Positions 22,619 to 35,385 are shown, numbered from the stretch's first letter. The stretch is DNA of 64,000 bases from Lunularia cruciata (GCA_948567375.1 OX419758.1:48499473-48563472); one strand, 5' to 3'. Made by a program: numbers and translations. Notes: generated by a model from the sequence alone, not told the origin.

Positions 22619-23065
22619 TGTGATCAAATTGCTTACCTCAACTCAACTCAACTCAAATCAATACTTGATTTGTCACTCTATAAACTGCCAACAATTGGGC
22701 ATTGATTACAGTCAAGCCACACCCACTCAAGCATAGAGAATCCAGGTGACATTTGCCGGCCTCTGTCCATCATAGCTAGGAACTCGAAGGCTCAACATCA
22801 GAGAAGTGAGCTCTCTGGAGCTCACTTTAAAAGTATACCCCCTGGACTTGAGCTAGCTCTGAAATCCTAATGGTCCCACTGACGGCACACTTGACGGTGC
22901 AAACGGTGCAAAGTGACGGTGGGCCTCACCGTGAAGTCAGTACCTTGAACACGAAATCTGACCGTCGGAAAGTAATCTCTGAGAAACTGCTGAAATAACT
23001 CTTACTACTATCACTGGAACTCCAATGTCCGAGCATCTAGATGTGGCACTACAAATGGTGTGACA
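22619..23065 (-). repeat. 5' LTR of copy B (core only)
   Basis: The 447-bp LTR on the minus strand starts TGTCACACCATTTGTAG and ends TTTGATCACA. It matches the core of the 3' LTR region (13312-13759) at about 92-93% by eye. It lacks the 105-bp unit that flanks the 3' core on both sides, although the target duplication lies directly at its outer end. Confidence 0.85.
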
Positions 23066-23069
23066 ACCT

Positions 23070-24535
23070 GCACCACTCCATTTGTAAGGATGATTGGTTT
23101 CACAATTCAATTCATCACAAAGATAATTCCATATTGAGAAATAAAAGGCAACCGGAAAGATGGTGAATGTTTAGGATCAATCAAAATCACTTGAACCAAG
23201 GGAGTGATGGTATGTAGCAGCTAAACTGACCTAAGGAGGTACCCTTGCATGGTTTCACAGAATTGAGTTTGATATCGATGCAAGCAAGCTTTTTCATCGT
23301 GCATTCAAAAACTGAAACTGAAATAAACAAATCCCACCTTCAAAAACTGAAATTGAAATAAATAAACCACAAATATTGAAATAGCAAGCAAGCTTTCTTT
23401 GCAAGTAAACCCCACACTAACCTGCAAATAATTCTCCTCTATGTATTTCAATTGGTAAACCTCCACACTTCAACAAGCAATTCTTCTCTACGTCTTTGAT
23501 AAGTAAAACCTCACTCACTTCTTATCTCTTCTTATCTTCTGCTGTACAATATTTTCAGCAAGTAAACCATTCAGTACTTTCCCAATCCCATAAATAAACC
23601 TCACACCTGATAAGGTCTCTTCTTGTGCTCTAGGTGTTTTCTGCAAGTAAATCATATATCTCACAATGTCTCAATCTGGCTGCATAAGCACTAAGAATCC
23701 TTCTAACTATGTATATAATCTCACGATGTCCAAAATCAGCTATGTAAGCACTAAGAATCCTTCCAATTGTGGTTGATAGCCACTATAAAAAGTCTATTTT
23801 CCTAAATAGAATTTCTATTCTAGAGTTGGCTTGTCCAAACTTCCAGTCAATCAATAGTTGCTTATTATGGAATAATCTTGAGTCTTATTTTTGGTATTTT
23901 TGGATTTAACATGTACATTTTCAAAAATAAGGAGGCATGATCATAGATCGAAGAGTGGATATTGAGGTAATACATCTTTCTCATTCTTCTATAATCTTAC
24001 AAAAGCACCACTTCCAACTTTTGAACATCTTCCTCCTCCTTTTTCTATTGGTACTCTGGTCTCACCATCGCCTCTTATTACTCCCTCCTCTCTTATGCAC
24101 CCAAGAGTTTTCTCTACTCCTTTGCCTTGCACCGCCAGTACTACCACTTCTTCTACATCTCTTTGTGCACTTCTACTGCCAGGGGATCTGGTTAGGAGGA
24201 TTGAGAGGGAAAGGAGAGTAAAGAGTGAGGAGAAAATTAGAATTTTTGAGAGCACATTAGCTTGTACAACAAGAGTGAATAGTTCTTTCTGTTCATTTTT
24301 CAATTTTAGTTTCATTGGTACCTAAAATGAATGTTATGGAGAATTTTTCAAAAAGATACGAAGACATTTAGATTTCTTAAGGTTGGAATTGTCAATTAGT
24401 GATGAGAGTGATGAAAGTGATGGGTCAAGAATTTTTGATTTTATTCTCTTGGTTTTCATATTTTAGTTCCACTAGAACTTAGTTTAAAAATTTGGAGATA
24501 TAAATTAAAAATTATGAGAGTTATAGTTTTTAAGT
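23070..24535. other. No recognisable gene
   Basis: AT-rich DNA with short internal repeats (gcaagtaaac, caaaaactgaaa(c/t)tgaaataaa) near 23290-23650. Open frames near 23937-24325 are low-complexity (Leu/Ser/Thr-rich) and occur on both strands, so they do not look coding. The solo LTR at 24540 is inserted here. Confidence 0.4.
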
Positions 24536-24539
24536 GTAC

Positions 24540-25229
24540 TGTAACACCCATTTGTGCATGTGTGTGGTATTGTGATATTTAGCTTGGTATTACAAGTACT
24601 TAAGAGATATTATTTATAGAGATAAAGGATGGTTCTATATTAGTCATGGTTAGCTAAAGTTAGTCATAGCTAAGATAGAGTGGACCTTACTTTAGAGGAA
24701 GTAGAAAAGATGAGCACCACTATTTTGGATTTTAGTGTGTTGACTTGGCATTATTCCTAGGTGTTTGGCTTTGAGGAAAGAGTTGAGAACTCTTGGGCCT
24801 GCAAACCTTTTTCTTTTGGATTCTTCTTTATTCCAAGGATAGCCCATGTGAAGGAATCCTTGACTTAGTGGTTGGGTCAAGATAAGACCACATGCTTAGG
24901 GGAATATGCCCATGTGAATGGATATTCCTTTCTACTTTTTGACTTTACTTGACTTTTAGTCTAGTAACTTGAGTTACTACGGTAATTAGTAACTTTGGTA
25001 CGTAACTATTTCACAAGTATATAAACAAGGGGTGAGGAGGTACTCATCATCCTTTCATTTGCAACTATCTCTCTCTCGTTGAGTTCTCTAGTGAGCAATG
25101 TCTTGAGTCTTGGAGTGTTAGCCTTGGAGGAGTATGATGGAGTTGGGGTTCCTTGCCTTCTTAGTCCATGGTGCGCTACCATAATAGCCATCAGAGGTTC
25201 ATCCTGAGTGAGAGACAGGCCGGCTCACA
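24540..25229 (+). repeat. Solo LTR of the 53800-61600 element family
   Basis: The 690-bp LTR starts TGTAACACCCATTTGTGCATG and ends GGCCGGCTCACA. It matches both LTRs of the full element at 53800-61600. It has an exact 4-bp target duplication, gtac, at 24536-24539 and 25230-25233, and no internal region, so it looks like the product of recombination between LTRs. Confidence 0.9.
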
Positions 25230-25233
25230 GTAC

Positions 25234-26049
25234 AAGAGCTACATATACTCATGTGAGGCAAGATATGAATAGATTGTGGTTTTGCAAGTATGGAAAGCTG
25301 TAGAGAGCAACAATATATATTGATGTCATTACTCTCGTGCTAGCTATGGCTTCACTTCCCAATGTGAGGCAATCTAGAGTGGCTATGGATACACCATGCT
25401 TGGTGTGTTAGTGATTCTTCACCTTGAAAGGGGTAAAGACTCATGTGGAAAAGATGCGTAAGGACTATGATTTGACAACTTGGGATGCTCAAGTGAGGCA
25501 AGCAACCACATCAAGATGATTGACATCTGGGATTACACATACTTTGTATATCCCTTCATTGACAACTTCAAGGATATTGATCAAAGCATGGGAGTGGTTA
25601 CCATATCAAACACATTGTATTTTGAGGTTATTTGAGACTAGTTTTCCTTGTCCCCACCCATTTTATAAGTTTCTTATACACTCTATGATGAAGCTAGATA
25701 GGCTTTTTGCTTACCATTTAATCAATTGGCTTGTGATCATATGGATGAGTTAGCATGGTTCTTATTCTCTAATCTCATAATAGTGCCTTTGCTATACTAG
25801 AGGGGAGCATGTGGGCAAAGAGAAGTGGCTGCTAGATTTTGTAACAAGATACTACAAATTCCAATTGATTATAATGGTGTAGGATGTTGGGCCTAGTGAG
25901 AAATTATAGTAGAGCACAAGCCCTACACCCTTTTTCTATAGGTAGTCCTATTGAGCTCTTTCCAGTGGTTGTAGTAGTAGTGAGGAGAGAGATTCTTATA
26001 TCAATTAGTCAAGTGTTAATTGCTAGCTGGATTCTTGTGATGGAGATGG
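25234..26049. other. No recognisable gene, possibly upstream part of a LINE-like remnant
   Basis: The stretch has short open pieces such as KTHVEKMRKDYDLTTWDAQ (about 25440-25500) that look once-coding. I cannot assign them to a family. They may belong to the reverse transcriptase remnant that follows. Confidence 0.35.
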
Positions 26050-27430
26050 GCATATGAAGTATTAGACTGATTTCTATTGAGGAAGTCTTTTTTCACCTTG
26101 TTAGCCATACCATTGTCCTTTAGCATTGTTCTCACTTTTGATAACACCTCAATCCATATTAGTTTGGAGTTGATACACCATGAGGTTATGAGGCTATATT
26201 TCTAAGCATTAGAGCACTCCTAAATGTAGACCAAAAGTGGGTTGTTCTATAGGTGGATGTTGAGAACACTTTTAACAATGTCTCACATTCAACCATCTTT
26301 AAAGATCTCAAGGAGACAATGGATCCTTGGCAAGTCTTCTTCCGTTTGTGCAGTCCTTTTATGGCTCTCCTTCTTCCCTTTATTACAATCGTGGCTTCTC
26401 ATAAGAGGGAGTCCTTGCCTTGGAGTACATCATGGGTATATGATAGAGAGATCTTTTAGGGAGACCTTTATTTTCCATGGCTTGCTTTAGCCCTCTTATC
26501 CACTACTTTGGACATGCAAAGTTGTATTTTTCCCTCCTTGGCAGATGATACACACATTGTAGACCCTATAGATCAGATTAGGCAAGCCTTTGACCACTTA
26601 ACTACCATGCTTCATCTTGTAGGTTTCAAAGTCAAGTTGTCAAAGTGTAGAGCATGGTCCACTTTAGGTATTCCTCTTCAACTCCAACTTCTAGAGTGGT
26701 GTATCACATCTATAGATGGCCTACATATTCTTAGAGGGCTAGTAGGATCTGAGAATTTTGTCAAACTCTTCCTAAACATAGCTCTTGTAGAGGATATTCT
26801 TCATGTGGGTAAATTCTCTCTATTAGGAGATCCACAAATGGCATTTGGTAAACTCTCTTCTAGTATTGCTCATAGACAAGCCTACCTTCTTTGCATGGTT
26901 CTCCCTTCTCTGACCTTCTTATTATTTTATTATATTCCGGATTGGTATTTACTAATGATAAATGGCCTTTTGCACTAATGATAGATCCAATCAAATTACA
27001 AGCCCTTTGTAAACAAATAATTGTTTTTTCTAAATCAATAATAGCCATTTCATTTCTAAATCCATATAAATATCCTTGAAAATCAGAAGTTGGTATCCGA
27101 TGGCCCAGATATGCGTCCTATTTGAAAGCGTTTGATAGGAGGATTATGGATGTCTTTGGTAATATCATTGGACCAAGAACACTTGAGTGTGTGACAAGGG
27201 ATTAGTAGGCCTACTCATTTGCAAAAGATTGGTAGAGACATTTGTCTCTACTAATTTTTTGCAAAGGCGTAGGCCTATTATCTATGGAGGAGACAACACC
27301 TACAACATTTTTGGGTAGTTGGACTCTATTGGCACCTCTACTTTCCTCTTGTTTTATGGTTATTGATAGACTAATCTTAGAGATGTATGTGACCAAGGTG
27401 GAAGAGAGATTTTTTCTCTCCAAGTTTTAT
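26050..27430 (+). pseudogene. Non-LTR (LINE-like) reverse transcriptase remnant
   Basis: Plus-strand pieces show reverse transcriptase blocks in order: an EEVFFHLVSH-like segment near 26080, VDVENTFNNVSHSTIF near 26260, a PSLADDTHIV block near 26530 (the ADD of the polymerase active site), GFKVKLSKCRAWS near 26625, then HRQAYLLCMVLPS near 26870 and FLGSWTLLAPLLSS near 27310. This block order is that of a LINE-type reverse transcriptase common in plant genomes. It is split over frames by several stops and indels, and no endonuclease domain was seen. A second fragment of the same family lies at 51500-53110. Confidence 0.65.
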
Positions 27431-28920
27431 TAAGGTAGACAAGAGACAATATATCTCTATAGGCATAGGAGGAACTTCTATCCTTTGCTTCCCTACCATC
27501 AGATTGGACCAGAGGTTTGCAATCTTCCTTGATGGAGCAACAATTTCAACATACATTACATTCCTTCTTAGTTGACTCATCCATTCTCTATGCTACTAGA
27601 GCATATATTTTCTCTTGCTCTAGCAAGGATGCATGCTCTTGGATCCTAGCTTGATTGTGTATTACGGCATTTCAACTTGCACTAGCTACTTTCTCTACAA
27701 TGATGAGGTTTTGTCTATGTTTGGTCCACCTATCTACATCTTCATTACTCACTTGCATGTGTGGTTCTACACTAGATGTGGCAACGGTCCATATGACACA
27801 ATGTCCTTTTGGAGGATAGAGGATATTTGTTACAATATGGAGTTTAATTACAAGTTAGTCAAGGTTAATGAAGTAGAAAATAGGCCAAATTAGCCTAGAA
27901 TACTCTAGAAGTATCTAGGAAGCTACTTGGTACCTTCCAAGTATTGGGTCCTTGATATAGTATGTCATAGAGTAAGCACCATTCATGTTATAAACTTGAT
28001 TCAATGAATAAATTAAGATCTTGGATATCAACAACTATGGAAAGAGCACATGATTTAGAGGTTAGTCAAAATCAATAATTTAGCAAAAGAAGTAGATCTT
28101 AGCAATGATGTTGGAAAGAAGTGGAAGGTATCAAAGTAGCAATTGTGGAAAGAACCAAGTGTAGTAATAATAGAAAATATATGAGCTAAGTATGGAAAAT
28201 TATTATTTCTCTTAGGTCTCTTTTCTTCTAATGGTGCTTTCAATTTTCAAATTTCAAACAACATAGATAGATTAGCATCAAAACCTCTTGGAAAATGCAT
28301 GTACATATGACTCAAATCTGATTATACGGACTACAAAAGGAAAGGAATTCAATGTTGAAATAAATCTTGATGCTTCTTACATCTAGAAGGTAAAGTGTAA
28401 TTAAATTTCCTTCACCATTTGGATTTAGAGCCATTAGTGGAGAATTTGGAAATTTGGCAATAGTTGGGAGAAGCATGCATTTTGTGGTAGGATTTTGACT
28501 TTATTACAATTTTTCATAGTTGCTTTTTGAGAAAGTGTGATCTCATTTGGTCTCAAATAAGCCATTCTAACATCTTTAATTGGATTTATTTTTTATTTTT
28601 TATTCTTACTTTTTTTTCTCCTTTTTATTTCTTTGTATTTTGGTTGGTAGTTTTTTTTTCCATATTCCATATTTAGGTTATGTGGTATTTGTTGTATTCT
28701 TGTGCTTAGATGGAGTACCTTTTATCCCATGTCATGTACATTGCCTATACCAACGGAGGATCTTGCCCAAGTTAATTCTCATATGGAAGATCTCACATCT
28801 TTGTCACATCAATGCTTGATCTCACTAACACCTAAACACCCTAACACCCCCTAGTTGTACCACCCACCACCACCTCAAGATCATATTCTTCTATCTACAT
28901 CCTTAGCACTGTCATACATA
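27431..28920. other. No recognisable gene
   Basis: AT-rich DNA with short open frames on both strands. Pieces around 27630-27890 could be the tail of the LINE-like remnant. A T-rich stretch lies at about 28590-28670. Confidence 0.35.
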
Positions 28921-28921
28921 T

Positions 28922-29390
28922 CTCTTCATTGGCTACCCACATATTCTTGTGTGTATTGTCCATGAGTTGGGATTGGTTTTAGCATAGCAATAAGGAACAT
29001 CTAGATGTTTATTGACAAGAGCAAAGACCATTTCTCTTCTTAACCCCCAAACTCTCTTCATACTCTTAGCATATCTATTTAGGCCCCACCAAACTCATAC
29101 TCATTGCTTTATTCTCTTGACCTTATTCAAAAATTTTGACCTATTTTACCTAAGCCTCTTCATTAGCTACCAACATAGTCTTTTCTGGATTATCCATGGA
29201 TCAAGATTGGCTAAGCATAACATAAAGACAGATGTAGATGTTTATGGACAAGAGCAAATATCACTTCTTTTCCTACCCCCAAACTTTCTTTGTACTCTTA
29301 TCATATTTCTTTAGGCCCCACAAAACTCATACTCTTAGCTATATTCTCTTGATCTTATTCATGAATTTTTATTTTGTTTACTTAAGCCTA
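28922..29390 (+). repeat. Tandem duplication of a ~235-bp unit
   Basis: Two adjacent copies (about 28922-29155 and 29156-29390) share tcttcattggctacc(c/a)acat, gacaagagcaaa, taggcccca(c)caaactcatactc and end in ttacttaagcc or tacctaagcc. They have diverged by many substitutions. The function is unknown. Confidence 0.65.
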
Positions 29391-29832
29391 TGAATACCAA
29401 AATCCATATATCTTTATGTTACCTAGTGTGCTTTACACTTTCCTTACTACTTTGAGCTATCTTGGTAAATGAACAAGGAAGGGACATCTCTACTTGGACC
29501 TATCTAGCCCTCTTCATATAGTAGGCCTTACTCCTTCCAATCCATAAGGATGCATCAAGATGTTAAGAGACCTTTTGTAGGATTTACAGGTTTTACAAGG
29601 AGATAAGTCAATCTTGTGAGATAAGTATATCATGAAAGCCCACTAAATAGCTAGAGGATCTTAGAGGCTCCAAAGTCCTATACTTTACCTCTAGAGCATC
29701 TACATATTTATTGTTTCTTATTGTTTCTCAAGTAGGTGAGATTAGTCATGCAACCTAAGCACTATCACCCTCTAGACCAACACTCTTCTCCACTGATACT
29801 TTATTTACCTTACAAAATTTATATCCATCTAC

Positions 29833-30301
29833 TATAATACCATTAGCTAGATATATTATCTAGAGGTGAAAATTAGCTTGGTAACATCTTGAAGGATGTT
29901 ATATGTGATGGTCTAAGTATATCAAATAGAGGTATCACCAAAAGAAGGAAAATGGTGTTACCTTCTCTTCCTTATTTGTCTTGTTGATAGCTTTCCAATT
30001 GTACCTCACCCATGCTATTCTGAGTTTCCTTTTGGAAGATTTCTCAAAGATTCCTTTTGGTCAAACTTGTTTGACCAGCCAAATAAGACAAGGATCAACA
30101 TGTCACCAATCCATGCAGCTGATCTAAGGATGGAGCTTGCTGACATGTCACCAATCTATTATTTGATCCAAGGATATAGCTCATTTTGAGTGGTTCCTCT
30201 TTGCTATATAATAAAGACAAGGTGTTCCATTGGGGCATCAAAGTATTGAGGGATGAAGTCTTGTGTTTCTCTTGGGGTTTCTCATGTCCTCAAGACATTC
30301 A
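29833..30301 (+). repeat. 5' LTR of the outer chromovirus
   Basis: It starts TATAATACCATTAGCTAG (TGTAATACC in the other copies) and ends tcaagacattca just before the primer site. It contains a tatataataaagacaagg promoter-like stretch near 30215. It matches LTRs starting at 34856, 35386 and 50144. Confidence 0.8.
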
Positions 30302-30302
30302 A

Positions 30303-30315
30303 TGGTAACAGAGCA
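30303..30315 (+). promoter_or_regulatory. Primer-binding site, initiator tRNA-Met type
   Basis: The string tggtaacagagca lies one base after the LTR. It differs at one position from TGGTATCAGAGCA, the standard plant LTR-retrotransposon site complementary to the 3' end of initiator tRNA-Met. The inner element has tggtatcata at the equivalent place (45101). Confidence 0.75.
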
Positions 30316-31029
30316 AGTGTAATGTCATTAGAGCAAGTGTTTTAATCCAAGTGAGTGGATCATCCCTCATGGAGGAACACGGGCTATTGAGATTGAGTAA
30401 CTTCAAGGGGAGAAAAAGTAACGCAATCAATAGATTGGGAAAGTTTTAGAGAAGATTGGATCAATGCTCTTGGAGGACAATTTTCTACATCTTGCTTTTT
30501 GTTCCTGAATCCATATCACATCAAGATTATGCACATCCAGTGTGAGCAAGTGAGAGTATATCTTATTTACCATTTTGGAATGAAGTTCATGGACATAGTA
30601 ATGAATTTGGCAAACCCGGTGATTTAACCTATGGCAATATCTGATAAAGAGTAGGATTTGACAATTTACATTCTATTATGATGCAATGAATATGAATATA
30701 TCAAAATCCTCTCCCTTTCAACACTCAAGGAGAAATCCGTTATGTAATTAGACCAAAAGTAATATTTAGCAATTTTGCAATCCATAATTTTGGTGAGGAA
30801 TATTATTAATGAGTGATAGCCTCTAAGTTCCCAATGGTAATCCCAATCATCTTTGTCCCCTACCAAGTGATCATATTAACTCTTTGTTGACTAGGAAGTA
30901 ACAATTGAGCATTTACCATGTGTACAAATCATGGAGCCGTAGTTACAAGATTTGATGCAAGGAATTTAGGGAATGTTGAATGAGTTATGGGAGGTACCCA
31001 CAAGGTTGCGGAAGACAAACACTTAACTA

Positions 31030-34000
31030 ATTGTTGTTAATGGAGTCCTAGAAGGCAATCAAGTGAGACTATTGATAGACCTTGGAGTAACAAAGAATTT
31101 CTTATCTTGCTTTGTTGTAACAAGGTTGCGGATAGATCTAGAGAAGGATGAGAATGAAGAAGTAGAGTTACCTAATGGTCAAAAAAAGAGGATTGAGTCA
31201 CTACCTAGAAAGGTAGCAATCTCTATAGGAGAGTATCATGAAGAAATTGAGTGGCAAATGAAATGATTAGCTCATTATGATATGTTCTTAAGCATGTCAT
31301 GGATGGAGCACTACAACTCCATGGTCAATTGGAGAAAGCAAATAGTGACAACTAACCAATGGAAGATCATTGGAGATAGAAAAATATTTGTGAGCCGACA
31401 TGTCTTTCACTTAGGATGAATCTCTTATGGTTATTATGGTAGCACACCATGGACTAAGAAGGCAAAGAACCCCAACTACATCATACTCCTCCAAGGCTAA
31501 CACTTCCAAGACTTAAGACATTGCTCACTAGAGAACTCAATGAGAGGGAGATAGTTGCAAATGAAAGGATGATGAGTACCTCCTCACCCCTAGTTTATAT
31601 ACTTGTGAAATAGATACACGCCAAAGTTATTAATTATTGACGTAACTCAAGTTACTAGGCTAAAAGTCAAATAAAGTCAAAAAGCTAAAGGAATATCCAT
31701 ATTCATGGGAGTATTCTCCTAAGCATGTGGTCTTACCTTGACCCAACCACTAAGTCAAAGTTTCTTTCACATGGGCTATTCTTGGACTATAAAAGAATCC
31801 AAAACAAAAAGGCTTGTGGTTCCAAGAGTTCTCAACTCTTTCATCAAAGCCAAACATAGAAGAATAATACACTAGAATACAGTCAATAAAGTCAATACAC
31901 TAGAATCCAAAATAGTGGTGCTCATCTTTTCTACTTCCTCTAAAGTAAGATCCCCTCTATCTTAGATATGACTAATTTTAGCTAATCATGACTAAGGTAG
32001 AACCATCATTTATCTCTATATAAATAATATTTCTTAAGTACTTGTAATACCAAACTAAATATCACAATACCACACACATGCAAAAATAGGTGTTATAGAT
32101 CACAAAGGGAAGAACTTCCTCTCTATGTCATAGGGACAACAGTTATCTATAAGACAAATAGATGTTCGATGGGTCTAAGAAGAGAAGTCTACATTACACA
32201 ATTCAATAGAAAAATTCTTAAGAATTTGAAAGATGTGGTCAAGGAGTTTCAAAATGTCTTTCTTGATAGTTTGCTCTTAGGATTCCCACCAAAAAGGAGA
32301 GTAGATCATAAAATCAAAATACTTCTTGGGAAGACACCTCTTTGTAAGACTCCATATCAATTATCACCTCATGAGTGGAGGAGTGCAAGGCTCAAATTGA
32401 GGATATGCTATAGAAAAGGTTTATCCAACCAAACATATGTTCAATCCAACCCATCTTGTCTTGTTAGTGAAGAAGAAAGATGGTACAATAAGCATGTACA
32501 TTGACTACCAAGGCCTATATCAACAATAGTGAAGAAAAAATACCCATGATTGTGCATGGATGACCTATTTGATCAACTCAATGGGGTAAAAGACTTCATT
32601 AAACTTGATATATAGTGTGGTTATAACCCAATTACATGTGCAAAGGAAGATGTGCACAAAATTGCCTTTTGAATAAGGAATGGTCACTTTGAGTACCTAG
32701 TGATGTCATTTGGCTTCACCAATGCACAACCACTTTCATAAGTTTGATGAATGACATGTTTTTTTCCATATTTGGAGAAGTCTTATAATTTTCCTTGATG
32801 ACATCTTAGTCTACAGTAGGACAATGAAGGAGCACAAGCAACATTTGCAAGAAGTCCTCCAAATTCTATGACAAAACCAGTTTTATGAAAAAGTCTCAAA
32901 GTGCTAGTTTGGCAAGTTTGAAGTAGATTACTTGGGAGAGTAAGTGAAGACAATATCATTATCAATAGATATAATAGAGGTATTTTAGAAATAGGGTGCT
33001 CTAGAAGAATGGACTCAACTCAACAGTTTTATTTTTGATTTGTCAATTACTTCTCTAAGGTCAAAAAACCTTTAATGGCACTACTTGGCAAGGGGAAGAA
33101 ATGGATGTGGTGAATTGCACAAGAATTGGCCTTTTTAGGAATTGAAAGATGCATCACTACATGCACCAATCTTGATGGTATGATCCAATCAAGTTGGCTA
33201 TAGATGCATCAAATGTTGTGATATGAGTAGTCATACAACAAGAATGGAATGAAAAATGGCACCTAGTTGCTATTACCAATAAAATGCAACTGTCATAACA
33301 CCAAATGAGAAGATTTTGCTATTGTTCTTGCAACCAAGCATTGGAAGCAATATCTTGGCAAGAAGGCATTTATAGTGGAGATAGACCACAAAACTCTAGT
33401 CTACCTCAAGACACAAAAATATCTATCCCTTTGAAAAATTTGTTGGGCAAAGTAGAGATAACAATTCAACATGAAAATCACATATGTGGAAAGAAAGAAG
33501 CAACTTGCATATGCATTTACCAAATACCTATGATAAACAATCTGGTGCTAGAGGTCAAGATGAACAAAAAATTTGGCTAAGGATTCTTGCTACTATGAAG
33601 ACTAACCTACAAATTGTAGGAGCTCAATCCTCCAAAAGTGTAACCTATACCAAAGGATTCACCTTTTTTGATGGGAAGTTATAGATTCAAAATGCCCCAA
33701 ATTTCATAACCACAGCACTAACTAAATGTCATGATTTCACCATTATAGGTCACATTGGAGTGGACCTTAGGTTTTGACTCCATTGTAGTCTTTGTAGACC
33801 AAAAAAATGATTCATGTGTGTCTTACAACCAAGGCCATGATTGCTCTATAATTAGCTATTATGTATTAGGTTAATTAGCCGTAGTTAAGCTCAATTGTAC
33901 TTAACTATGATCTTCTCTTACCATGGCCTATCTTGAGTGCTCATCACCAATCGGAGCACTCAATTCACTAGTTTGTTTTGGAGAACACTCTTTGGCATCT

Positions 34001-34750
34001 TCAAACTTTCCATGTTTAGGTCTACCATCCACAAACCAATGGATAAATTGAGAGGGCTAATTTTACTATCAAGGACATGATTTGGGGCTTCACCGTAAAG
34101 GAGCAAGAAAGATAGGACACCTTACTTCCAATAGTGGAATTTTCTTACAACAATCCAATGAATGCATTTATATAGGTCACACCATTCTTCCTCATGTATA
34201 GAGAACACCTTTTTCACACCTTCAAGATCAAAGATCAAATTGGTAAAGATCAATTTAATGGCTACAAAAGTTGACACTATCGAACATTTTTGTTTCTTGA
34301 ATCTAATAAGGTGTGGAGAACGCCAAACACAAGTTGAAAATAGCCCAAAATCAACAAAAGAAATTTGCAAATGCATATCATAGGCACATGGAGTTTAATG
34401 TTAGCAATCAAGTATGGTTGTCCACAACCAACCTCACATTAGTTAGCCCTTGTAAGCTCAAACTTCATTTTATAGGGCCTTTTCCTATCATCCATCAAAT
34501 CAATGTAATGGCCTATCACCTCAAGATATCACCTCATATGAAGATCCATCTAGTGTTCTATGTCTCCTTACTACACAAATATGCATCCCAAATGCCCCAC
34601 TTTCTTTCATACAAGAAGTTAGACCTTGTCCAACACTCATTGATGACATAGATGAATACAAAGTCAAACTCATTCTCTTAAAATGCATAAGTGGTATCGA
34701 CCATCTATGTAGAATATCTCATATAGTGGAAAGGGACCCATTGTATGAGT
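31030..34750 (+). pseudogene. Pol region of the outer chromovirus (fossil)
   Basis: Ordered pieces, with a solo LTR between the first and second: a protease-like LLIDLGVTKNF segment (about 31065), the RT entry (about 32340), an RT active-site region near 32790, RNase H (about 33180-33430), integrase (about 33740-34300) and a C-terminal part with KISPHMKIHLVFYVSLLH near 34530. These align with the inner element at 46890-50090. There are many breaks. Confidence 0.7.
31389..32097 (-). repeat. Solo LTR (minus) of the 53800-61600 family
   Basis: This is the reverse complement of the TGTAACACC...GGCTCACA LTR. It starts tgtgagccgacatgtct and ends ggtgttata. It sits in the outer chromovirus, between its protease and RT parts, as the inner element's uninterrupted sequence (about 47250) shows. 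No internal region is present. Confidence 0.85.
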
Positions 34751-34855
34751 CAACATGGTAGCTAGTAGCTAACTTGACCAACGCACTAGTGTTATCATAT
34801 GCTTTTGAGCAATAGCCTTTTAACAAGGACACTACATCTTAAAAGTGAGGAGGTT

Positions 34856-35385
34856 TGTAATACCATTAAGTAGAAATATTATCTAGAGGTGAAAATTGGC
34901 TTGGTAATATCTTGAAGGATTTTATATATGATGTTGTAAGTAGATCAGATAGATGTATCACCAAAATAGTACTTCCACTAATAGAGTAGAGGCCAAAAAC
35001 ACCATGAAAACTTCAAAGCCACTTTTAAAGGCCTAAAGAGATGAATAAGGCCTTGAAAAATATTACATATTTTCCCTTAGAAGGAAAAGACATTAACTTC
35101 TCCCTCCTTGTTTTTCTCATCAAGAGATTTCTAACAATACCACACCCATGCTATTATGAGCTTCCTATAGGAAGATTTGACAAAGTCAAACTTGTTTGAC
35201 CAACCAAAGAAGGATCAACATGTCACCAATCCATGTATTTGATCCAAGGCTATAGCTGTCTTGAGTGGTTATTCTTTGCTTTACAATAAAGACAAGGTGC
35301 TCCTTTGGGGCATTAGAGTATTGATGAATGAAGTCTAGTGTTTCTCTTGTGTTTCTTATCTTGTGTTTCTCTTGGAGTTTCTCAT
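34856..35385 (+). repeat. 3' LTR of the outer chromovirus, main part
   Basis: It starts TGTAATACCATTAAG after a purine stretch (gtgaggaggtt). It is cut after ctcat by the inner element. The last 17 bp of this LTR resume at 51472-51488. The 5-bp ctcat is duplicated at both ends of the inner element. Confidence 0.85.

Larger units (their letters stand above)
13207..23065 (-). mobile_element. Ty3/gypsy element carrying a C5 DNA methyltransferase and a PHD finger, copy B
   Basis: This is a nearly complete element of about 9.9 kb, read on the minus strand. Order: 5' LTR (22619-23065), long leader, Gag with a zinc-knuckle-like segment, protease, C5 DNA methyltransferase, reverse transcriptase, RNase H, integrase, PHD finger, purine tract, 3' LTR region (13207-13864). 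Target duplication: acct at 13203-13206 and 23066-23069, extendable to aacct if one end base is shared. The two LTR cores differ at about 33 of roughly 440 positions by eye, nearly all transitions, so the insertion is old. Pol stretches remain long, but the element is broken in a moderate number of places. It is the best preserved of the three copies. Confidence 0.9.

Noticed and set aside
23937-24325. Overlapping open frames on both strands with Leu- and Ser/Thr-rich products
   Set aside because: Low complexity, no known domain, and equal openness on both strands.
24700-25200. Minus-strand open frames repeated near 24692, 41700, 53954 and 61062, looking like a conserved small protein
   Set aside because: They recur only because they lie inside the same LTR family, and are LTR sequence rather than genes.
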